Assembly: GCA_965199945.1 (NCBI GenBank)
Contig: OZ241354.1
Coordinates: forward strand, 3,720,001 to 3,784,000
From: VXYL01 sp965199945
GTDB lineage: Bacteria > Pseudomonadota > Gammaproteobacteria > Pseudomonadales > Azotimanducaceae
Direction: 5' to 3'
Length of the DNA: 64,000 nt
A program made the translations under genes and the position numbers. The notes beneath the pieces were generated by a model. That model did no database searches. It was not told the DNA's origin and worked only from the letters and a program-made list of their open reading frames with translations. Numbering within the stretch: the first letter of the stretch is position 1; each line of letters opens with the position of its first letter. Shown in pieces: positions 7,945 to 16,966 of this stretch.

Positions 7945-8765
7945 TGGAAGGCAGCACCGTCGAACGACTGGAAGGCGAAGCGGTGCGCGTCCACACCGCC
8001 ACGGCCAGGAACTTCTCCACCAACACGGAGAACCGGATTCACAGCGACGATGTGGCGGCGCGCTTCGGCTTCGCGGGTGCGCTGGTGCCCGGCGCCGCCG
8101 TATTCGGCCACATGACGCGGCCCCTCGTGGCCGCGCTCGGCAGCGACTGGCTCTCTGGCACGCGGGCAGAGCTTCGGCTCGTCAAGCCTGCGTACCACTT
8201 GGACGCGCTCGAAATCCAACACGCGGAGGCCGACGACGCCCATGTCGTGCGCTGCCATGCGCGCGGGCTGTTGCTGGCGGAACTGCGCTCCACGGCATTG
8301 ACCCAGGACGTGGATGCGCGGGCGTTCCAGCCGGGCGGCGCCGAGGTCTCGGCAAGGCCGACGATTCAATGGGACAACGTCCATGTGGACGAACCGTTCC
8401 CGTCCTGGACGTGGACGCCCGATGCCGTCGGCAACGCCGAAGCCGCAGCCCAAGTGGAAGACGACCTGCCCTGCTACCGCGACGGGCTGGTCCACCCGCA
8501 CGCCATCCTCAGCCTCGCCAATCGCGCCTTCACCCGCCGCTACCACCTGCCGGCGTGGATCCACGTCGGGTCCGACGTCCGCTTGCGGCAGCCTCTGCGC
8601 GTCGGCGAACCAGTGGACGTGCGAACGGTGCCAAACCGCAAATGGCGCCGCAAAGGCCACGAACTGATCGAGCTCCACATCGCTTGTCTGGTGGCAGGCG
8701 TCGTCGCGGTCGAAATCCTGCACACCTCGATCTTCTCAATCGCAAGCGGGGAACGGAGCGAGTGA
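7944..8765 (+). CDS. MaoC-like hotdog-fold dehydratase/thioesterase-type protein
   Basis: 273 residues, beginning inside the stop codon of the MOSC gene. Two hotdog halves are suggested: an N-terminal part with RNFSTNTENRIHSDD and FAGALVPGAAVFGHM, the helix that normally carries the catalytic Asp/His of MaoC-type (R)-specific enoyl-CoA hydratases, and a C-terminal part with HPHAILSLANRAF and WIHVGSDVRL. Such double-hotdog proteins act on CoA thioesters in lipid metabolism. No other fatty-acid gene adjoins it, so its substrate is open. Confidence 0.65.
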   Translation: MEGSTVERLEGEAVRVHTATARNFSTNTENRIHSDDVAARFGFAGALVPGAAVFGHMTRPLVAALGSDWLSGTRAELRLVKPAYHLDALEIQHAEADDAHVVRCHARGLLLAELRSTALTQDVDARAFQPGGAEVSARPTIQWDNVHVDEPFPSWTWTPDAVGNAEAAAQVEDDLPCYRDGLVHPHAILSLANRAFTRRYHLPAWIHVGSDVRLRQPLRVGEPVDVRTVPNRKWRRKGHELIELHIACLVAGVVAVEILHTSIFSIASGERSE

Positions 8766-8780
8766 CGGTCCGACGTCGAC

Positions 8781-10673
8781 TCAAGCGGCGCGACCGGCCC
8801 TCTCCCCAAGACGAGGATCGAACGCCAAGCCGCCGCGGGCGAGCGACTCCCAGCTGTGCGTCGGCATGTCGGCGGCCAATGCGTCGAAGCGCTCGCGAGC
8901 CAAGGCGGAGCAGTCGTCTGGATGCAGCCTTGCCAAGCGGTTCAGCGCGTCCAGCGCCGAGCCGACGCTGAACAGGTTGGCGTCTTTGCGCACCACGCGG
9001 ACCAGGCATTCGATCAGCGGTTCCAGCGCGGCGCCGAGCATCCGCGCGCCGTGGGAACACAGGATCACCGTGCTCCACAGCGCGTTTTCGCGCACCGCCG
9101 AGCGCACCGGCTTGAACCGGGCCAGGCCGTAGTTGATGCCGATGCCCTCGCAGACGTCGCACTGGTCGGTGGGGCGGACGATCTTGATGTGCCGCTTCTG
9201 GGCGATGTTCATGGCCAGCCGGTTCTCTTCCCGCCCAAGGCTGGCCATCGCCGATTGCAGACACAGCGGCACGATTTCCTCGCCTAGGCCGGCGGCAATC
9301 GCCCGCCGACCGAGAGAGCCGAGGGCGGACGCCGCCACCGAACGCACGTAGACGGACGGATCCTCCGCCAGCCGCTCGGAAATGGCCTGCCAAGTCTGTC
9401 GATTCGGCGTTGCCGCATCGCCGAGGCCGAACAGCGCCGCCTTGCGCACCCACTTCACCGGCGAATCGACGGCGGCGAGCAACGCCTCTGTGGCCTCCGA
9501 ACCAAGCGCCACAAGGCCATAGGCCGCGGCACGGCGCACGGCTTCCCGTTCGCTGGCAAGGGCCCGTCCGAGGAGCGCGGCGGCGTGGGCGCGGTCGTCC
9601 AGCGCCGCCAGCCTGTACGCGGCGCCGATGCGCACCGGCTCGGCGCAGTCGTCGTGAACGTGCAGTTGCGCGAACAATCCGTCTGCGTCGGCCGCATCTT
9701 GCTGGCGCGGCTTCGTCGATTCCGTCTCGCCCGTTCGCAGCCAGTGCAGGTGGTGATCCCAGACGCAGATGGCGTCGCGCGGCGCGTTGGCCAAGTCCTG
9801 CTTCGTCATGGCGTCCGTGCCGAGACGCCGCCAATCGCATTCCACGGCTGGTGCCCGACGTTCCGGCTCGGTGGTGCGGTACAGCCAGAAGCGCCACATG
9901 AACCGTGGGCGCTCCTTCCAAGCGCGCCAATCGTCGCGCCGATGGTTGCCGCGGTGGAACATGTTGTGCGAGTAGAGGACCACGCTCCCCGCCCGCAGCG
10001 GCCCGACCTCGAACTGGCGCGCGAGAGGCCAGCCCGTGCCGACGACGGCTTGCCGCATGCGGTCGTCGTGCCGCGTGCGCTGCTGCGCGATGTCCTCGGC
10101 GCTGTAGGCGGATTCCGGCCCGCTCACCGGCACGCGCTCCATGCCTTCCAAGTGGTAGCCGAAGTCCAAGTGGTCCGCGCCGGCGAAGTTGTCCTGGTTC
10201 TCCTCGTGGTTGAAGGCCCAGTACTGCGAATAGGGCACCGTTGCGGTCGGCCCCATGTGAGTGCTCACTTCCTGTGGATAGTAGAGCATCTCTATCTGCA
10301 CGGCGTGGTGGTGGCGCTGCTTGCGGGCGTTGAAGGGGCCGTTGTCGTCCTTGTGCCAATGCTGGTCGTGCGCGCCGCTGGCGAAGGGCGCGTTGTGGGT
10401 GAAGGGCACGATCGCGTAATTCCTGCCCGCCAACTGCTCGCAGGCGGAGACGACGCCCGGCGCGTTGACCACATCGAGGATTTCGGGAATCGTCGCCGCG
10501 CTGACCGTGCGCCGATTGTCGATGAACGCTTCACGTTCCTTGCGGTAGATGGCGTCGTGGAGTTCGCTGGGAACGCCGAGGGCGTCCGGCGCCAGCGCGA
10601 CCAAGCCGCGGCTGGCGAAATCGCGCAGCAGGTGTTCCGGCCTGGTGTAGGCGATGAACGCGCCGTCGGGCAT
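8781..10673 (-). CDS. Phytanoyl-CoA dioxygenase-like protein with C-terminal HEAT repeats
   Basis: 630 residues. Residues about 1-290 form a PhyH-type Fe(II)/2-oxoglutarate oxygenase: HWHKDD (105-110) supplies the HxD part of the iron triad and YSHNMFHRGNH (about residue 240) the distal histidine, followed by arginine-rich strands for 2-oxoglutarate. Residues about 370-480 contain repeated alanine-rich helix pairs (RIGAAYRLAAL, AVRRAAAYGLVAL, WVRKAALFGLGD, YVRSVAASALGSLG), i.e. HEAT-like repeats usually used for protein binding. A CDVCEGIG pair of cysteines follows. The oxygenase-HEAT fusion is unusual; the substrate may be a protein or large molecule held by the solenoid. Single gene, separated from its neighbours. 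Confidence 0.8.
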   Translation of the reverse strand: MPDGAFIAYTRPEHLLRDFASRGLVALAPDALGVPSELHDAIYRKEREAFIDNRRTVSAATIPEILDVVNAPGVVSACEQLAGRNYAIVPFTHNAPFASGAHDQHWHKDDNGPFNARKQRHHHAVQIEMLYYPQEVSTHMGPTATVPYSQYWAFNHEENQDNFAGADHLDFGYHLEGMERVPVSGPESAYSAEDIAQQRTRHDDRMRQAVVGTGWPLARQFEVGPLRAGSVVLYSHNMFHRGNHRRDDWRAWKERPRFMWRFWLYRTTEPERRAPAVECDWRRLGTDAMTKQDLANAPRDAICVWDHHLHWLRTGETESTKPRQQDAADADGLFAQLHVHDDCAEPVRIGAAYRLAALDDRAHAAALLGRALASEREAVRRAAAYGLVALGSEATEALLAAVDSPVKWVRKAALFGLGDAATPNRQTWQAISERLAEDPSVYVRSVAASALGSLGRRAIAAGLGEEIVPLCLQSAMASLGREENRLAMNIAQKRHIKIVRPTDQCDVCEGIGINYGLARFKPVRSAVRENALWSTVILCSHGARMLGAALEPLIECLVRVVRKDANLFSVGSALDALNRLARLHPDDCSALARERFDALAADMPTHSWESLARGGLAFDPRLGERAGRAA

Positions 10674-10716
10674 GGCCGAAGATTCCGTTGGCCTTGGACG
10701 GAAGCGCCCTTGCGCC

Positions 10717-11034
10717 TTAGACGCGCACCGCGGTGCCGCTCGCCGACACCATCATCATGCTGCCGTTCTTGCCGATCACCTCGTAGTCGAGGTCGACGCC
10801 GACGACGGCGTTGCCGCCCTGCTGCCGCGCTTGTTCGGACATCTCGTCCAGCGCCAGCCCGCGCGCCTTGGCCAGCTCCGCTTCGTATGCCGCCGAGCGC
10901 CCGCCGACGATGTCGCGGATGCCGGCGAACAGATCGCGGAAGACATTGGCGCCGAGCACCGCCTCGCCGGTGACGATGCCGCAGTACTCGCGAATCGGCT
11001 TGTCTTCGATGGTTGCCGTCGTCGTGACGATCAT
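10717..11034 (-). CDS. YbjQ/UPF0145 family protein
   Basis: 105 residues, full length for the family. MIVTTTATIEDKPI at the start and REYCGIVTGEAVLGAN, then GGNAVVGVDLDYE and the MMMVSASGTAV end, match the YbjQ heavy-metal-binding-domain proteins, which assemble as pentamers; function unproven. The start codon overlaps the xseB stop (ATGA), so both are on one transcript. Confidence 0.85.
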   Translation of the reverse strand: MIVTTTATIEDKPIREYCGIVTGEAVLGANVFRDLFAGIRDIVGGRSAAYEAELAKARGLALDEMSEQARQQGGNAVVGVDLDYEVIGKNGSMMMVSASGTAVRV

Positions 11035-11360
11035 GGGGACCTCCTTTGCGTCGCGTCAGGGGTAGGCGGGCGCGAAGGCGCTTGTCCTTCGACAGGGAGC
11101 CGCACCTCTTCCTCGTCGCCATCCTGGGTGAGCGCCTTGATGCGCATTTCCGCAGTGCGCAGCGCGGACTGGCAATCCCGCGTGAGCTTGACGCCCCGCT
11201 CGAACGCGGCCAGCGACTCCTCGAGGCTCAGCGTGCCGCCCTCCATCTGCGCCACCAGCGCCTCGAGCTCCTTGAGGGACGCCTCGAAATCCACGGGCTC
11301 GCCGCTGCGGGGCGCGTTGGCCGGCGGCGCCCCGTCTTGCGGCGCGCGTTCATCCGCCAT
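11031..11360 (-). CDS. xseB: Exodeoxyribonuclease VII small subunit
   Basis: 109 residues from the ATG at 11360 (an in-frame start nine codons upstream gives 118). FEASLKELEALVAQMEGG with LSLEESLAAFERGVKLTRDCQ is the diagnostic XseB helical hairpin that binds the large subunit XseA. Exonuclease VII degrades single-stranded DNA from both ends. The N-terminal 25 residues are a Pro/Ala-rich extension and the C-terminal 30 are low complexity. It is usually next to isoprenoid genes such as ispA; here the neighbours are YbjQ (overlapping) and a small unknown gene, so the classic operon is not kept. Confidence 0.85.
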   Translation of the reverse strand: MADERAPQDGAPPANAPRSGEPVDFEASLKELEALVAQMEGGTLSLEESLAAFERGVKLTRDCQSALRTAEMRIKALTQDGDEEEVRLPVEGQAPSRPPTPDATQRRSP

Positions 11361-11634
11361 CGCTGGATGCGCCCGCGTAGACGGCATTGGCCGTATCGAT
11401 GGAGAAATCCGCCCCGTTCACGAGCCGCCACCGCGCCGTGCTTTCGTCCAAGACGACGAGCCCCAAACGCTCCAGATTGGCCAGCTCGCCACGTACCTCC
11501 CACGCCCCGAACGGCACGCCGTCGTCGCGCAGCCGCCCCGTCACGTCGCCCGGCTCGAACTCCGCCTTGCCCGCCTCGCGCAACGCCGCCACCGCGTCGA
11601 ACACGATCTTCGTGCGCCTCGCACGCTCGCTCAA
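11350..11634 (-). CDS. Small hypothetical protein, possible winged helix
   Basis: 94 residues, not recognised. The predicted pattern is helix-helix-helix followed by two short strands (KIVFDAVAALREA, DVTGRLRDDG, EVRGELANLERLGLVVLD, ARWRLVNG), which would suit a small winged-helix fold, with the LANLERLGLV stretch as recognition helix and wing. It overlaps the start of xseB by about ten bases and ends the same transcript upstream. No signal peptide. Function unknown; a DNA-binding role is only a fold-level guess. Confidence 0.55.
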   Translation of the reverse strand: MSERARRTKIVFDAVAALREAGKAEFEPGDVTGRLRDDGVPFGAWEVRGELANLERLGLVVLDESTARWRLVNGADFSIDTANAVYAGASSDGG

Positions 11635-11729
11635 GAATGCGCCCCCAGAATGGCACCAGCGAAAGACCGATTTTGCCAGAAAGCGGGGGCGCTCTCACTT
11701 CGCCGCATGGGCCAGACGGCCAGACGGGA

Positions 11730-12104
11730 TCAAGCGGCGACGACCGGGACATCGTACTTGGCAATGTCCCGGTCACGAGTCAGCAGCGTCAGGCCGCCGA
11801 GTCGGGCTTGCGCCACCAACATGCGGTCGAACGGGTCTCGATGGTGCATGGGCAGCTTCGCGCATGCTTCGACGTGGGACACCTCGATGCCAAGAACCTC
11901 GTAGTCGGCGGCAACGGCCCGATAGAACTCGTCGGGAACGTCGAGCTTGCCGATGGAGGACTTGATTGCGCACTCCCAGAGCGAGGCGATGCTAAGGTAC
12001 AGGGCACTGTCGGCCGACTCCAATACGGCGAGCGCATCCGCGGAGAGCACGTCGGGTGCAGTGCGCGCCCAGAGCAGCGTGTGCGTGTCGAGCAGGTATC
12101 TCAC
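11730..12104 (-). CDS. VapC-type PIN-domain toxin
   Basis: 124 residues. The PIN fold is marked by YLLDTHTLLW (first acidic ligand), SIASLWECAIK (second) and HHRDPFDRMLVAQA (third/fourth), the arrangement of the VapC/PhdC-like class that pairs with Phd/YefM antitoxins. It would cleave RNA, in known cases tRNA or rRNA, when the antitoxin is lost. Its start overlaps the antitoxin stop by four bases, the usual layout with antitoxin first. Confidence 0.9.
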   Translation of the reverse strand: MRYLLDTHTLLWARTAPDVLSADALAVLESADSALYLSIASLWECAIKSSIGKLDVPDEFYRAVAADYEVLGIEVSHVEACAKLPMHHRDPFDRMLVAQARLGGLTLLTRDRDIAKYDVPVVAA

Positions 12105-12409
12105 CGGGGATCCTTGTCTTGCGAAGGGGCCCTGGCGGAGGGCCCGCTAGCGAGGGTCTCCGGCCGGGGTTCATCGGCCATTCCCAGCGCCACCTGCAAA
12201 TCTGGCGGCCAGCTGTCGAAATCCTCGCTCATCCGTACGCGCCCGGCGAAGTCGCCGAGCTTGCGCGGCTGACCATGCGGGACGAAGCGGGCAATCCGAA
12301 CCACCGGCCTGCCCATGCGGGTAACGACGAACACTTCACCGTTGGCCGCCTTCTCGACGACTTCCGAAAACCGGGCCTTGGCATCACTAAGCGTAAGAAC
12401 GGATTCCAC
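12101..12409 (-). CDS. Phd/YefM-type antitoxin
   Basis: 102 residues. LTLSDAKARFSEVVEKAANGEVFVVTRMGRPVV is the classic Phd/YefM DNA-binding N-terminal domain; the acidic, proline-rich C-terminal half would wrap the toxin. It lies immediately upstream of the PIN toxin with ATGA overlap. It should repress its own promoter just upstream of 12409. Confidence 0.88.
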   Translation of the reverse strand: MESVLTLSDAKARFSEVVEKAANGEVFVVTRMGRPVVRIARFVPHGQPRKLGDFAGRVRMSEDFDSWPPDLQVALGMADEPRPETLASGPSARAPSQDKDPR

Positions 12410-12720
12410 GACTCGCTCCTAGACCGACTAGGTCAGACCATATCTTGGATGCGGAGTTGGGTGCAAGGGCAATAGTCGATGCAAGGCCGGGCGGCGGAAG
12501 GCTCGCTGACAGCGGCCTCCGCGCCCTGGGGAAGCCATTGCGCACTGGCGCGACGGGTTTACCGCGATTGCGACTTGCCGCCTTTACGCGGGACTGGGAA
12601 GACCAATGGGCCGGTCTCGATTGTCGGCCACGCAGCCTCGGCCGGAGGTACGGGCGGGGCGGGCTCGCGCTCGGCGAACACGGCGCGAGGAGTGCTATAG
12701 TGCAACGGTAGCTGATTGGC
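12410..12720. other. Intergenic region between divergent antitoxin genes
   Basis: No gene is supported in these 311 bases. The left end must hold the promoter of the Phd/VapC pair. The right end has a tatagt box at about 12699, a plausible -10 for the DUF433 gene. The GC-rich middle has open frames on both strands without motifs and may be a decayed gene. Confidence 0.45.
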
Positions 12721-13017
12721 GTGGCCACGATGCTTGAACGGTCGGACGTTCTGCCGCACCCGGACGAGGTGTTTCTTTCGACGCCGGAAGTACGCGGCGG
12801 CGTGGCGTGCTTCGCCGGCACGCGCGTAGGCGTGTCCCAGTTGCTCGGCTACCTCCGCGACGGTCACACCATCAACGACTTCCTCAGCGACTTCCCGACC
12901 GTGAAGAAGGCGCAGGCGCAGTTTGCGATTGAACGGATCGACAACGAATACGTCAGGGCCATCGAGCGGGCATGTGCAAGGGAACACCGTTCGGCGCCAA
13001 GCGTCCGCTCGGGCTGA
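12721..13017 (+). CDS. DUF433-family (VapB-like) antitoxin
   Basis: 98 residues, GTG start. VRGGVACFAGTRVGVSQLLGYLRDG is the DUF433 signature (G-x-P/A-C-F-x-GTR), a MerR-like helix-turn-helix fold. DUF433 proteins are normally encoded just before a DUF5615 PIN-like toxin. No such gene follows here: the sequence after the stop passes into an AT-richer GIY-YIG-like gene, and the C-terminus (after residue 85) differs from the family. This suggests loss of the toxin partner through insertion. Confidence 0.75.
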   Translation: MATMLERSDVLPHPDEVFLSTPEVRGGVACFAGTRVGVSQLLGYLRDGHTINDFLSDFPTVKKAQAQFAIERIDNEYVRAIERACAREHRSAPSVRSG

Positions 13018-13043
13018 GTGGAAGGGACGGATGGACTCTAGGC

Positions 13044-13625
13044 ATGACCACTGAACTGGAGGCAATCGAGGCGCTGACCTTGGGTGATGATGAGAAGTTC
13101 TTTCAAATCTTGGGAGAAACTAACAATGGACGTTGTTTTGACTTCACGAAAGTGGGGCGAGAATTGGATTATTGTCTGGCACATTGTTGCCACAAGTTCC
13201 TATGGAATGTAGAACCGCAGATCGTCATACGGCCCAGCGACTGCGTCTCTAGCTGGAACGAAGAAGCGATAAGCGCTAATATTTCTTCTTTGCCCAGCAA
13301 GGCTTCGAATCCGAACTCGGTGTACTTACTTAACTCGCGTTCCAACAGTGGAGAAGCATGGATTAGGCGATATGTCGGAAGTTCTAAGGATCTTAGACAG
13401 CGAATGGGGCAGCACCTTGTCAAGTTAGGGCGCGCGGAGTCGTGTTTCGAGAGGGTTAAGGAACTTGTCTGCCAACGTCAGGAAGAGATCGCTATTTCAT
13501 GGATACAAATTTGGCCTGCCGTTCTCTACGAAGGCATTGAAGCGATGATCATAGGTCTGGGAAAATCGTGGACTACGGGAGCCTTGGAGTGGAATAAGGA
13601 ACCTGGGACACGGACCTCGAATTGA
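13044..13625 (+). CDS. GIY-YIG-like nuclease-domain protein
   Basis: 193 residues from ATG 13044. VYLLNSRS is followed by WIRRYVGSSKDLRQRMGQHL, close to the GIY-YIG core (the second strand YVGSS with R/K-DL-x-x-R following); an E at GIEAMII may be the metal ligand. The N-terminal half is unrecognised and includes HCCHKF. Base composition is clearly more AT-rich than all neighbours and the codon choice differs, so recent transfer is likely. It follows the unpaired DUF433 gene by 26 bases. GGACCTC-GAATT-GAGGTCT at its end (about 13614-13632) could be a terminator. Possible roles: mobile nuclease, restriction-type effector or remnant. Confidence 0.6.
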   Translation: MTTELEAIEALTLGDDEKFFQILGETNNGRCFDFTKVGRELDYCLAHCCHKFLWNVEPQIVIRPSDCVSSWNEEAISANISSLPSKASNPNSVYLLNSRSNSGEAWIRRYVGSSKDLRQRMGQHLVKLGRAESCFERVKELVCQRQEEIAISWIQIWPAVLYEGIEAMIIGLGKSWTTGALEWNKEPGTRTSN

Positions 13626-13708
13626 GGTCTCCGTCGGGCCGATCTTGGCGGTAGGATGCCGAATCGATTGAAACGGTGGATGCGCCTGTATTCGTTGCAG
13701 TTAGTCGT

Positions 13709-15223
13709 ATGTCGTACTTGACCGCCAAACGCGGGCCTGCCCTTGTTGTTTATGGTGTCTGGCTGGTGATTTTCGGCCATCTTTGCATGGCCACAGGTTG
13801 CGGGAAGATCGGTGTCGGTGCGCCCGTGGTCGAGGGTTTGGACACGCCGGAGCGGGCGCTCGCCGAGTATCTGGCGGAACAGGTGGAAGCGGCTCAAGCC
13901 TTGCCGGGCTCCGGCGCGATGCGGGGGCGGTTGGCGATGGCGTACCACGCGAATGGCTTTGTCGAGGCGGCGTTGGAGAGCTATCGGCAGGCGCACGCGC
14001 TCGCCCCGGACGAAGCGCGCTGGCCCTATCTGCAGGCGTTGCTGTTGGCGGAGGCTGGGGAGAACGGCGAGGCGCTGCGCACCATGCGCGAGGCGCTGGC
14101 GGTGGACGCGCGCTATGTGCCGGGGCTGCTTTGGGTCGGCAACTGGCTGCTGGACGACGACCAGCTGGACGCTGCGGAGGCCAGTTTCTTGCAGGCGCTT
14201 GCCGTGCTTGGAGACGAGCGATACATGGCGCGGGCGGGGACGGACGGTGCGCCCGGGAACGGCCAAGGCGTTCCGGTGCGTGGGCCGGTGGAAAGCTCGA
14301 TGCTCATGGCGGCGCAGGTCGGGCTGGCGCGTATTCGGCTGCGCACGGGCGGGTCGACGAACGCCCAAGACGCCGCTTCGCTGCTCGAGCCGGTGGTCGC
14401 ACGCTTCGGGCATCCGCAAGCAGCGCGGACTCTCGCGCAGGCGTACCGTGAGCTTGGGCGCGAGAGCGACGCCCAACGCTTCGCCGCGCTGGGTCGGGAA
14501 GCGACGCCCCTCGTCTGGCGCGACGAGCGGCGGGAAGCGTTGGCGCAACACGTCCGCGGCTTCAGCGGCACCTTGGCCCAAGGCCAGTCGCTGATCGCCC
14601 AAGGGCGTCCGCGAGCGGCGCTCGAACTGCTGCAGCCGTTGCTCGAAGACCATCCGCAAGATGCGGTGCTGCTCAACAATCTGGCCGCGGCCTACGGCAT
14701 GATGGACGATCCGCAGGCGGTGCTGGACACGCTGCTGCCGGCCATTGACGCGCACCCAGAGAACCACTTGCTGCACTACAACATCGCCGTGGCGCTTGCC
14801 GATCTTGGCCGTTCGGACGACGCCTTGCGCCGCGTTCGGCGTGCCGTGGCGTTGCAGCCGGGTTTTCTGCAAGCGCGGGAGGAAGAGGTTTCGCTGCTGG
14901 TGAATGCGCAGCGCCACGACGAGGCATTGGCGGCGGTGGAAGCCGCCGTCGAAGAAGGGCGGCAGACGGCGGCGATTCTGGTTTCAGCTGGGCTGATCGA
15001 AGGTGCTCGCGGCCAGTGGCCAGCGGCGGTCGGGCGCTTGCGGGAAGCCATCGATTTGGACCCCGCGCACGCCCAGGCGCATTTGTATCTCGCCCATGCG
15101 CACATCGAACTTGAACGCTTCGACGACGCGCGGGAGGTGCTGTCGCTGGCTGCCGCGCTCGGCGCTTCGGCGGAGGCAGTCGCCAGGGCAGAGCAGCATC
15201 TCGACGAGGCGCGCCGGCAGTGA
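13709..15223 (+). CDS. TPR-repeat protein, probable lipoprotein
   Basis: 504 residues. A hydrophobic leader ends MATGC, a possible lipobox, which would anchor it in a membrane. At least eight tetratricopeptide motifs follow, e.g. GRLAMAYHANGFVEAALESY, LLNNLAAAYGMMDDPQAVL, LHYNIAVALADLGRSDDAL and AHLYLAHAHIELERFDDAR. TPRs form a protein-binding solenoid. The stop overlaps the GTG of the CRTAC1 gene (GTGA), a pairing often seen in marine bacteria in which the TPR protein probably scaffolds a surface beta-propeller. An upstream start at 13676 is possible but would put extra residues before the leader. Confidence 0.8.
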   Translation: MSYLTAKRGPALVVYGVWLVIFGHLCMATGCGKIGVGAPVVEGLDTPERALAEYLAEQVEAAQALPGSGAMRGRLAMAYHANGFVEAALESYRQAHALAPDEARWPYLQALLLAEAGENGEALRTMREALAVDARYVPGLLWVGNWLLDDDQLDAAEASFLQALAVLGDERYMARAGTDGAPGNGQGVPVRGPVESSMLMAAQVGLARIRLRTGGSTNAQDAASLLEPVVARFGHPQAARTLAQAYRELGRESDAQRFAALGREATPLVWRDERREALAQHVRGFSGTLAQGQSLIAQGRPRAALELLQPLLEDHPQDAVLLNNLAAAYGMMDDPQAVLDTLLPAIDAHPENHLLHYNIAVALADLGRSDDALRRVRRAVALQPGFLQAREEEVSLLVNAQRHDEALAAVEAAVEEGRQTAAILVSAGLIEGARGQWPAAVGRLREAIDLDPAHAQAHLYLAHAHIELERFDDAREVLSLAAALGASAEAVARAEQHLDEARRQ

Positions 15224-16944
15224 CTTGGCGTTCCGTGCTTGGCGCTGCTCTGGCCATCGCGCTTGCCGCATGTAGCGAACGCGGCCCGCCCGACGGCCCG
15301 TGGTTCAGAGACGAGGCCCAGCAGCGCGGCATCGACTTCGTGCATCGATCCGGCTTCGCCGAGCGACCGCTGTTGCCGGAAATCGTCGGTGGCGGCGCTG
15401 CCCTTGCCGATGTAGACAACGATGGCGACTTGGATGCCTATCTGGTGCAGAGCGGCTGGCGGCTCGACGGTTCGGCCCAAGATCGAGCCGCGGCGCCGGG
15501 CAACGTCCTTTACATCAACCGCGGCGATGGCCACTTCACCGCCCGACCTGATGCCGCCGCGGACACCGGCTACGGCATGGGCGTTGCGCCTGGCGACTAC
15601 GACAACGACGGCGACGTGGATTTCTACGTCACCAACGTGGGCGCGAACGCGCTGCTGCGGAACGATGGCACGGGCGTCTTCGAGAATGTCGCGGTTGAAG
15701 CGGGCGTTGCGGACCCAGGCTGGGGCACGGGCGCCGCCTTCATGGATTTCGACATCGACGGCGACCTCGATCTCTTCCTGGTCAACTACATCGATTGGTC
15801 GCTCGCAACCGAGAAAGATTGCCGCTCCCGGGGCAAGCGCACCTATTGTTCGCCCACCACCTACAACGCCCCGGCGATGGATCGCCTGTTCCGCAACGAC
15901 GGCGACGGCGCCTTCACGGACGCGACCGTCCAAGCCGGCATCCACCGCGCCTACGGCAACGGTCTCGGCATCGTCACCGCGGATTTCAACGACGACGGCT
16001 TGGTGGACGTGTTCGTGGCGAACGACAAGACCGTCAACCAGCTGTGGCTGAACGAAGGCGGTCTCGCCTTCAAGGAGGTGGCTGCGCAGTGGGGATGCGC
16101 GGTAGACGAACACGGCATCGCGAAGGCCGGCATGGGCGTTGGCGCTGCCGATGTGGACGACGACGGCGACCGCGACCTGCTGGTGGTGAACCTCGGCGGC
16201 GAGACGGACTCCTACTTCCGCAACGAAGGCGGCCACTTCCGGGATGCGTCGGCAGCGACGGGATTGGGCGCCCAGAGCCGGCGCTACACGCGCTTCGGCA
16301 TTGCGCTTGCCGACTTCGACAACGACGGCGCGCTTGATCTCTACCAGGCGAACGGCAAGGTGGACGGCGATGCCGATGCAGACGAGGACGCCTTCGCGGA
16401 ACCGAACGTGGTCTATTGGCGCGGCTACATCAAGGATCGGGGCACTGTCTTCACTGCAATTCCAAACGGCGGCACGAGGACGCCCCTTGTCCACACCAGC
16501 CGTGCCGTGGCCGTCGGCGACGTGGACGGAGACGGCGGCCAGGACCTGCTCGTCGTCAACCGCGACGCCCCGGCCTACTTGCTGATGAACAAGCTGCGGA
16601 AGCGCGGCGATTGGATTCGATTCCGCGTTCTGGATGGCGGGCGCGATGCGCTCGGGGCCACAGTGTCGATAGTGCCGTCCGGGTATGACCCGCGGCATCA
16701 GGAACGCGACGTGCAGGTGGCGTCGAGCTACCTCGCCGGCAACGAGCCGCATGTGCATTTCGGACTCCTTGGGAGGCGAGGGAGCCGACTCGTGCATGAC
16801 GTGCGCGTACGCTGGCCAGGAGGGGAAGAGGAAGACTTCGGCGACTTTCCGGCCGGCATGACGGCCGTGCTCCGCCGCGGTGCCGGCGGCACTGGTTTGG
16901 GCGTGGGCATTGGTCTGCCACGCGGCGAGGATGCGGCACCCTGA
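15220..16944 (+). CDS. CRTAC1/ASPIC family FG-GAP repeat lipoprotein
   Basis: 574 residues, GTG start. Lipoprotein signal with ALAIALAAC. The body is a seven-bladed beta-propeller built of FG-GAP/VCBS repeats with calcium loops such as DVDNDGDLD, DYDNDGDVD, DFDIDGDLD, DFNDDGLVD, DVDDDGDRD and DFDNDGALD. The C-terminus carries the ASPIC/UnbV domain (VRWPGGEEEDF). Family members are surface proteins, some with adhesive or glycan-binding roles. Co-translated with the upstream TPR lipoprotein. The last 25 residues are a Gly/Ala-rich tail. Confidence 0.85.
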   Translation: MTWRSVLGAALAIALAACSERGPPDGPWFRDEAQQRGIDFVHRSGFAERPLLPEIVGGGAALADVDNDGDLDAYLVQSGWRLDGSAQDRAAAPGNVLYINRGDGHFTARPDAAADTGYGMGVAPGDYDNDGDVDFYVTNVGANALLRNDGTGVFENVAVEAGVADPGWGTGAAFMDFDIDGDLDLFLVNYIDWSLATEKDCRSRGKRTYCSPTTYNAPAMDRLFRNDGDGAFTDATVQAGIHRAYGNGLGIVTADFNDDGLVDVFVANDKTVNQLWLNEGGLAFKEVAAQWGCAVDEHGIAKAGMGVGAADVDDDGDRDLLVVNLGGETDSYFRNEGGHFRDASAATGLGAQSRRYTRFGIALADFDNDGALDLYQANGKVDGDADADEDAFAEPNVVYWRGYIKDRGTVFTAIPNGGTRTPLVHTSRAVAVGDVDGDGGQDLLVVNRDAPAYLLMNKLRKRGDWIRFRVLDGGRDALGATVSIVPSGYDPRHQERDVQVASSYLAGNEPHVHFGLLGRRGSRLVHDVRVRWPGGEEEDFGDFPAGMTAVLRRGAGGTGLGVGIGLPRGEDAAP

Positions 16945-16966
16945 GCCGCACCCTATTCTTGCAGGC

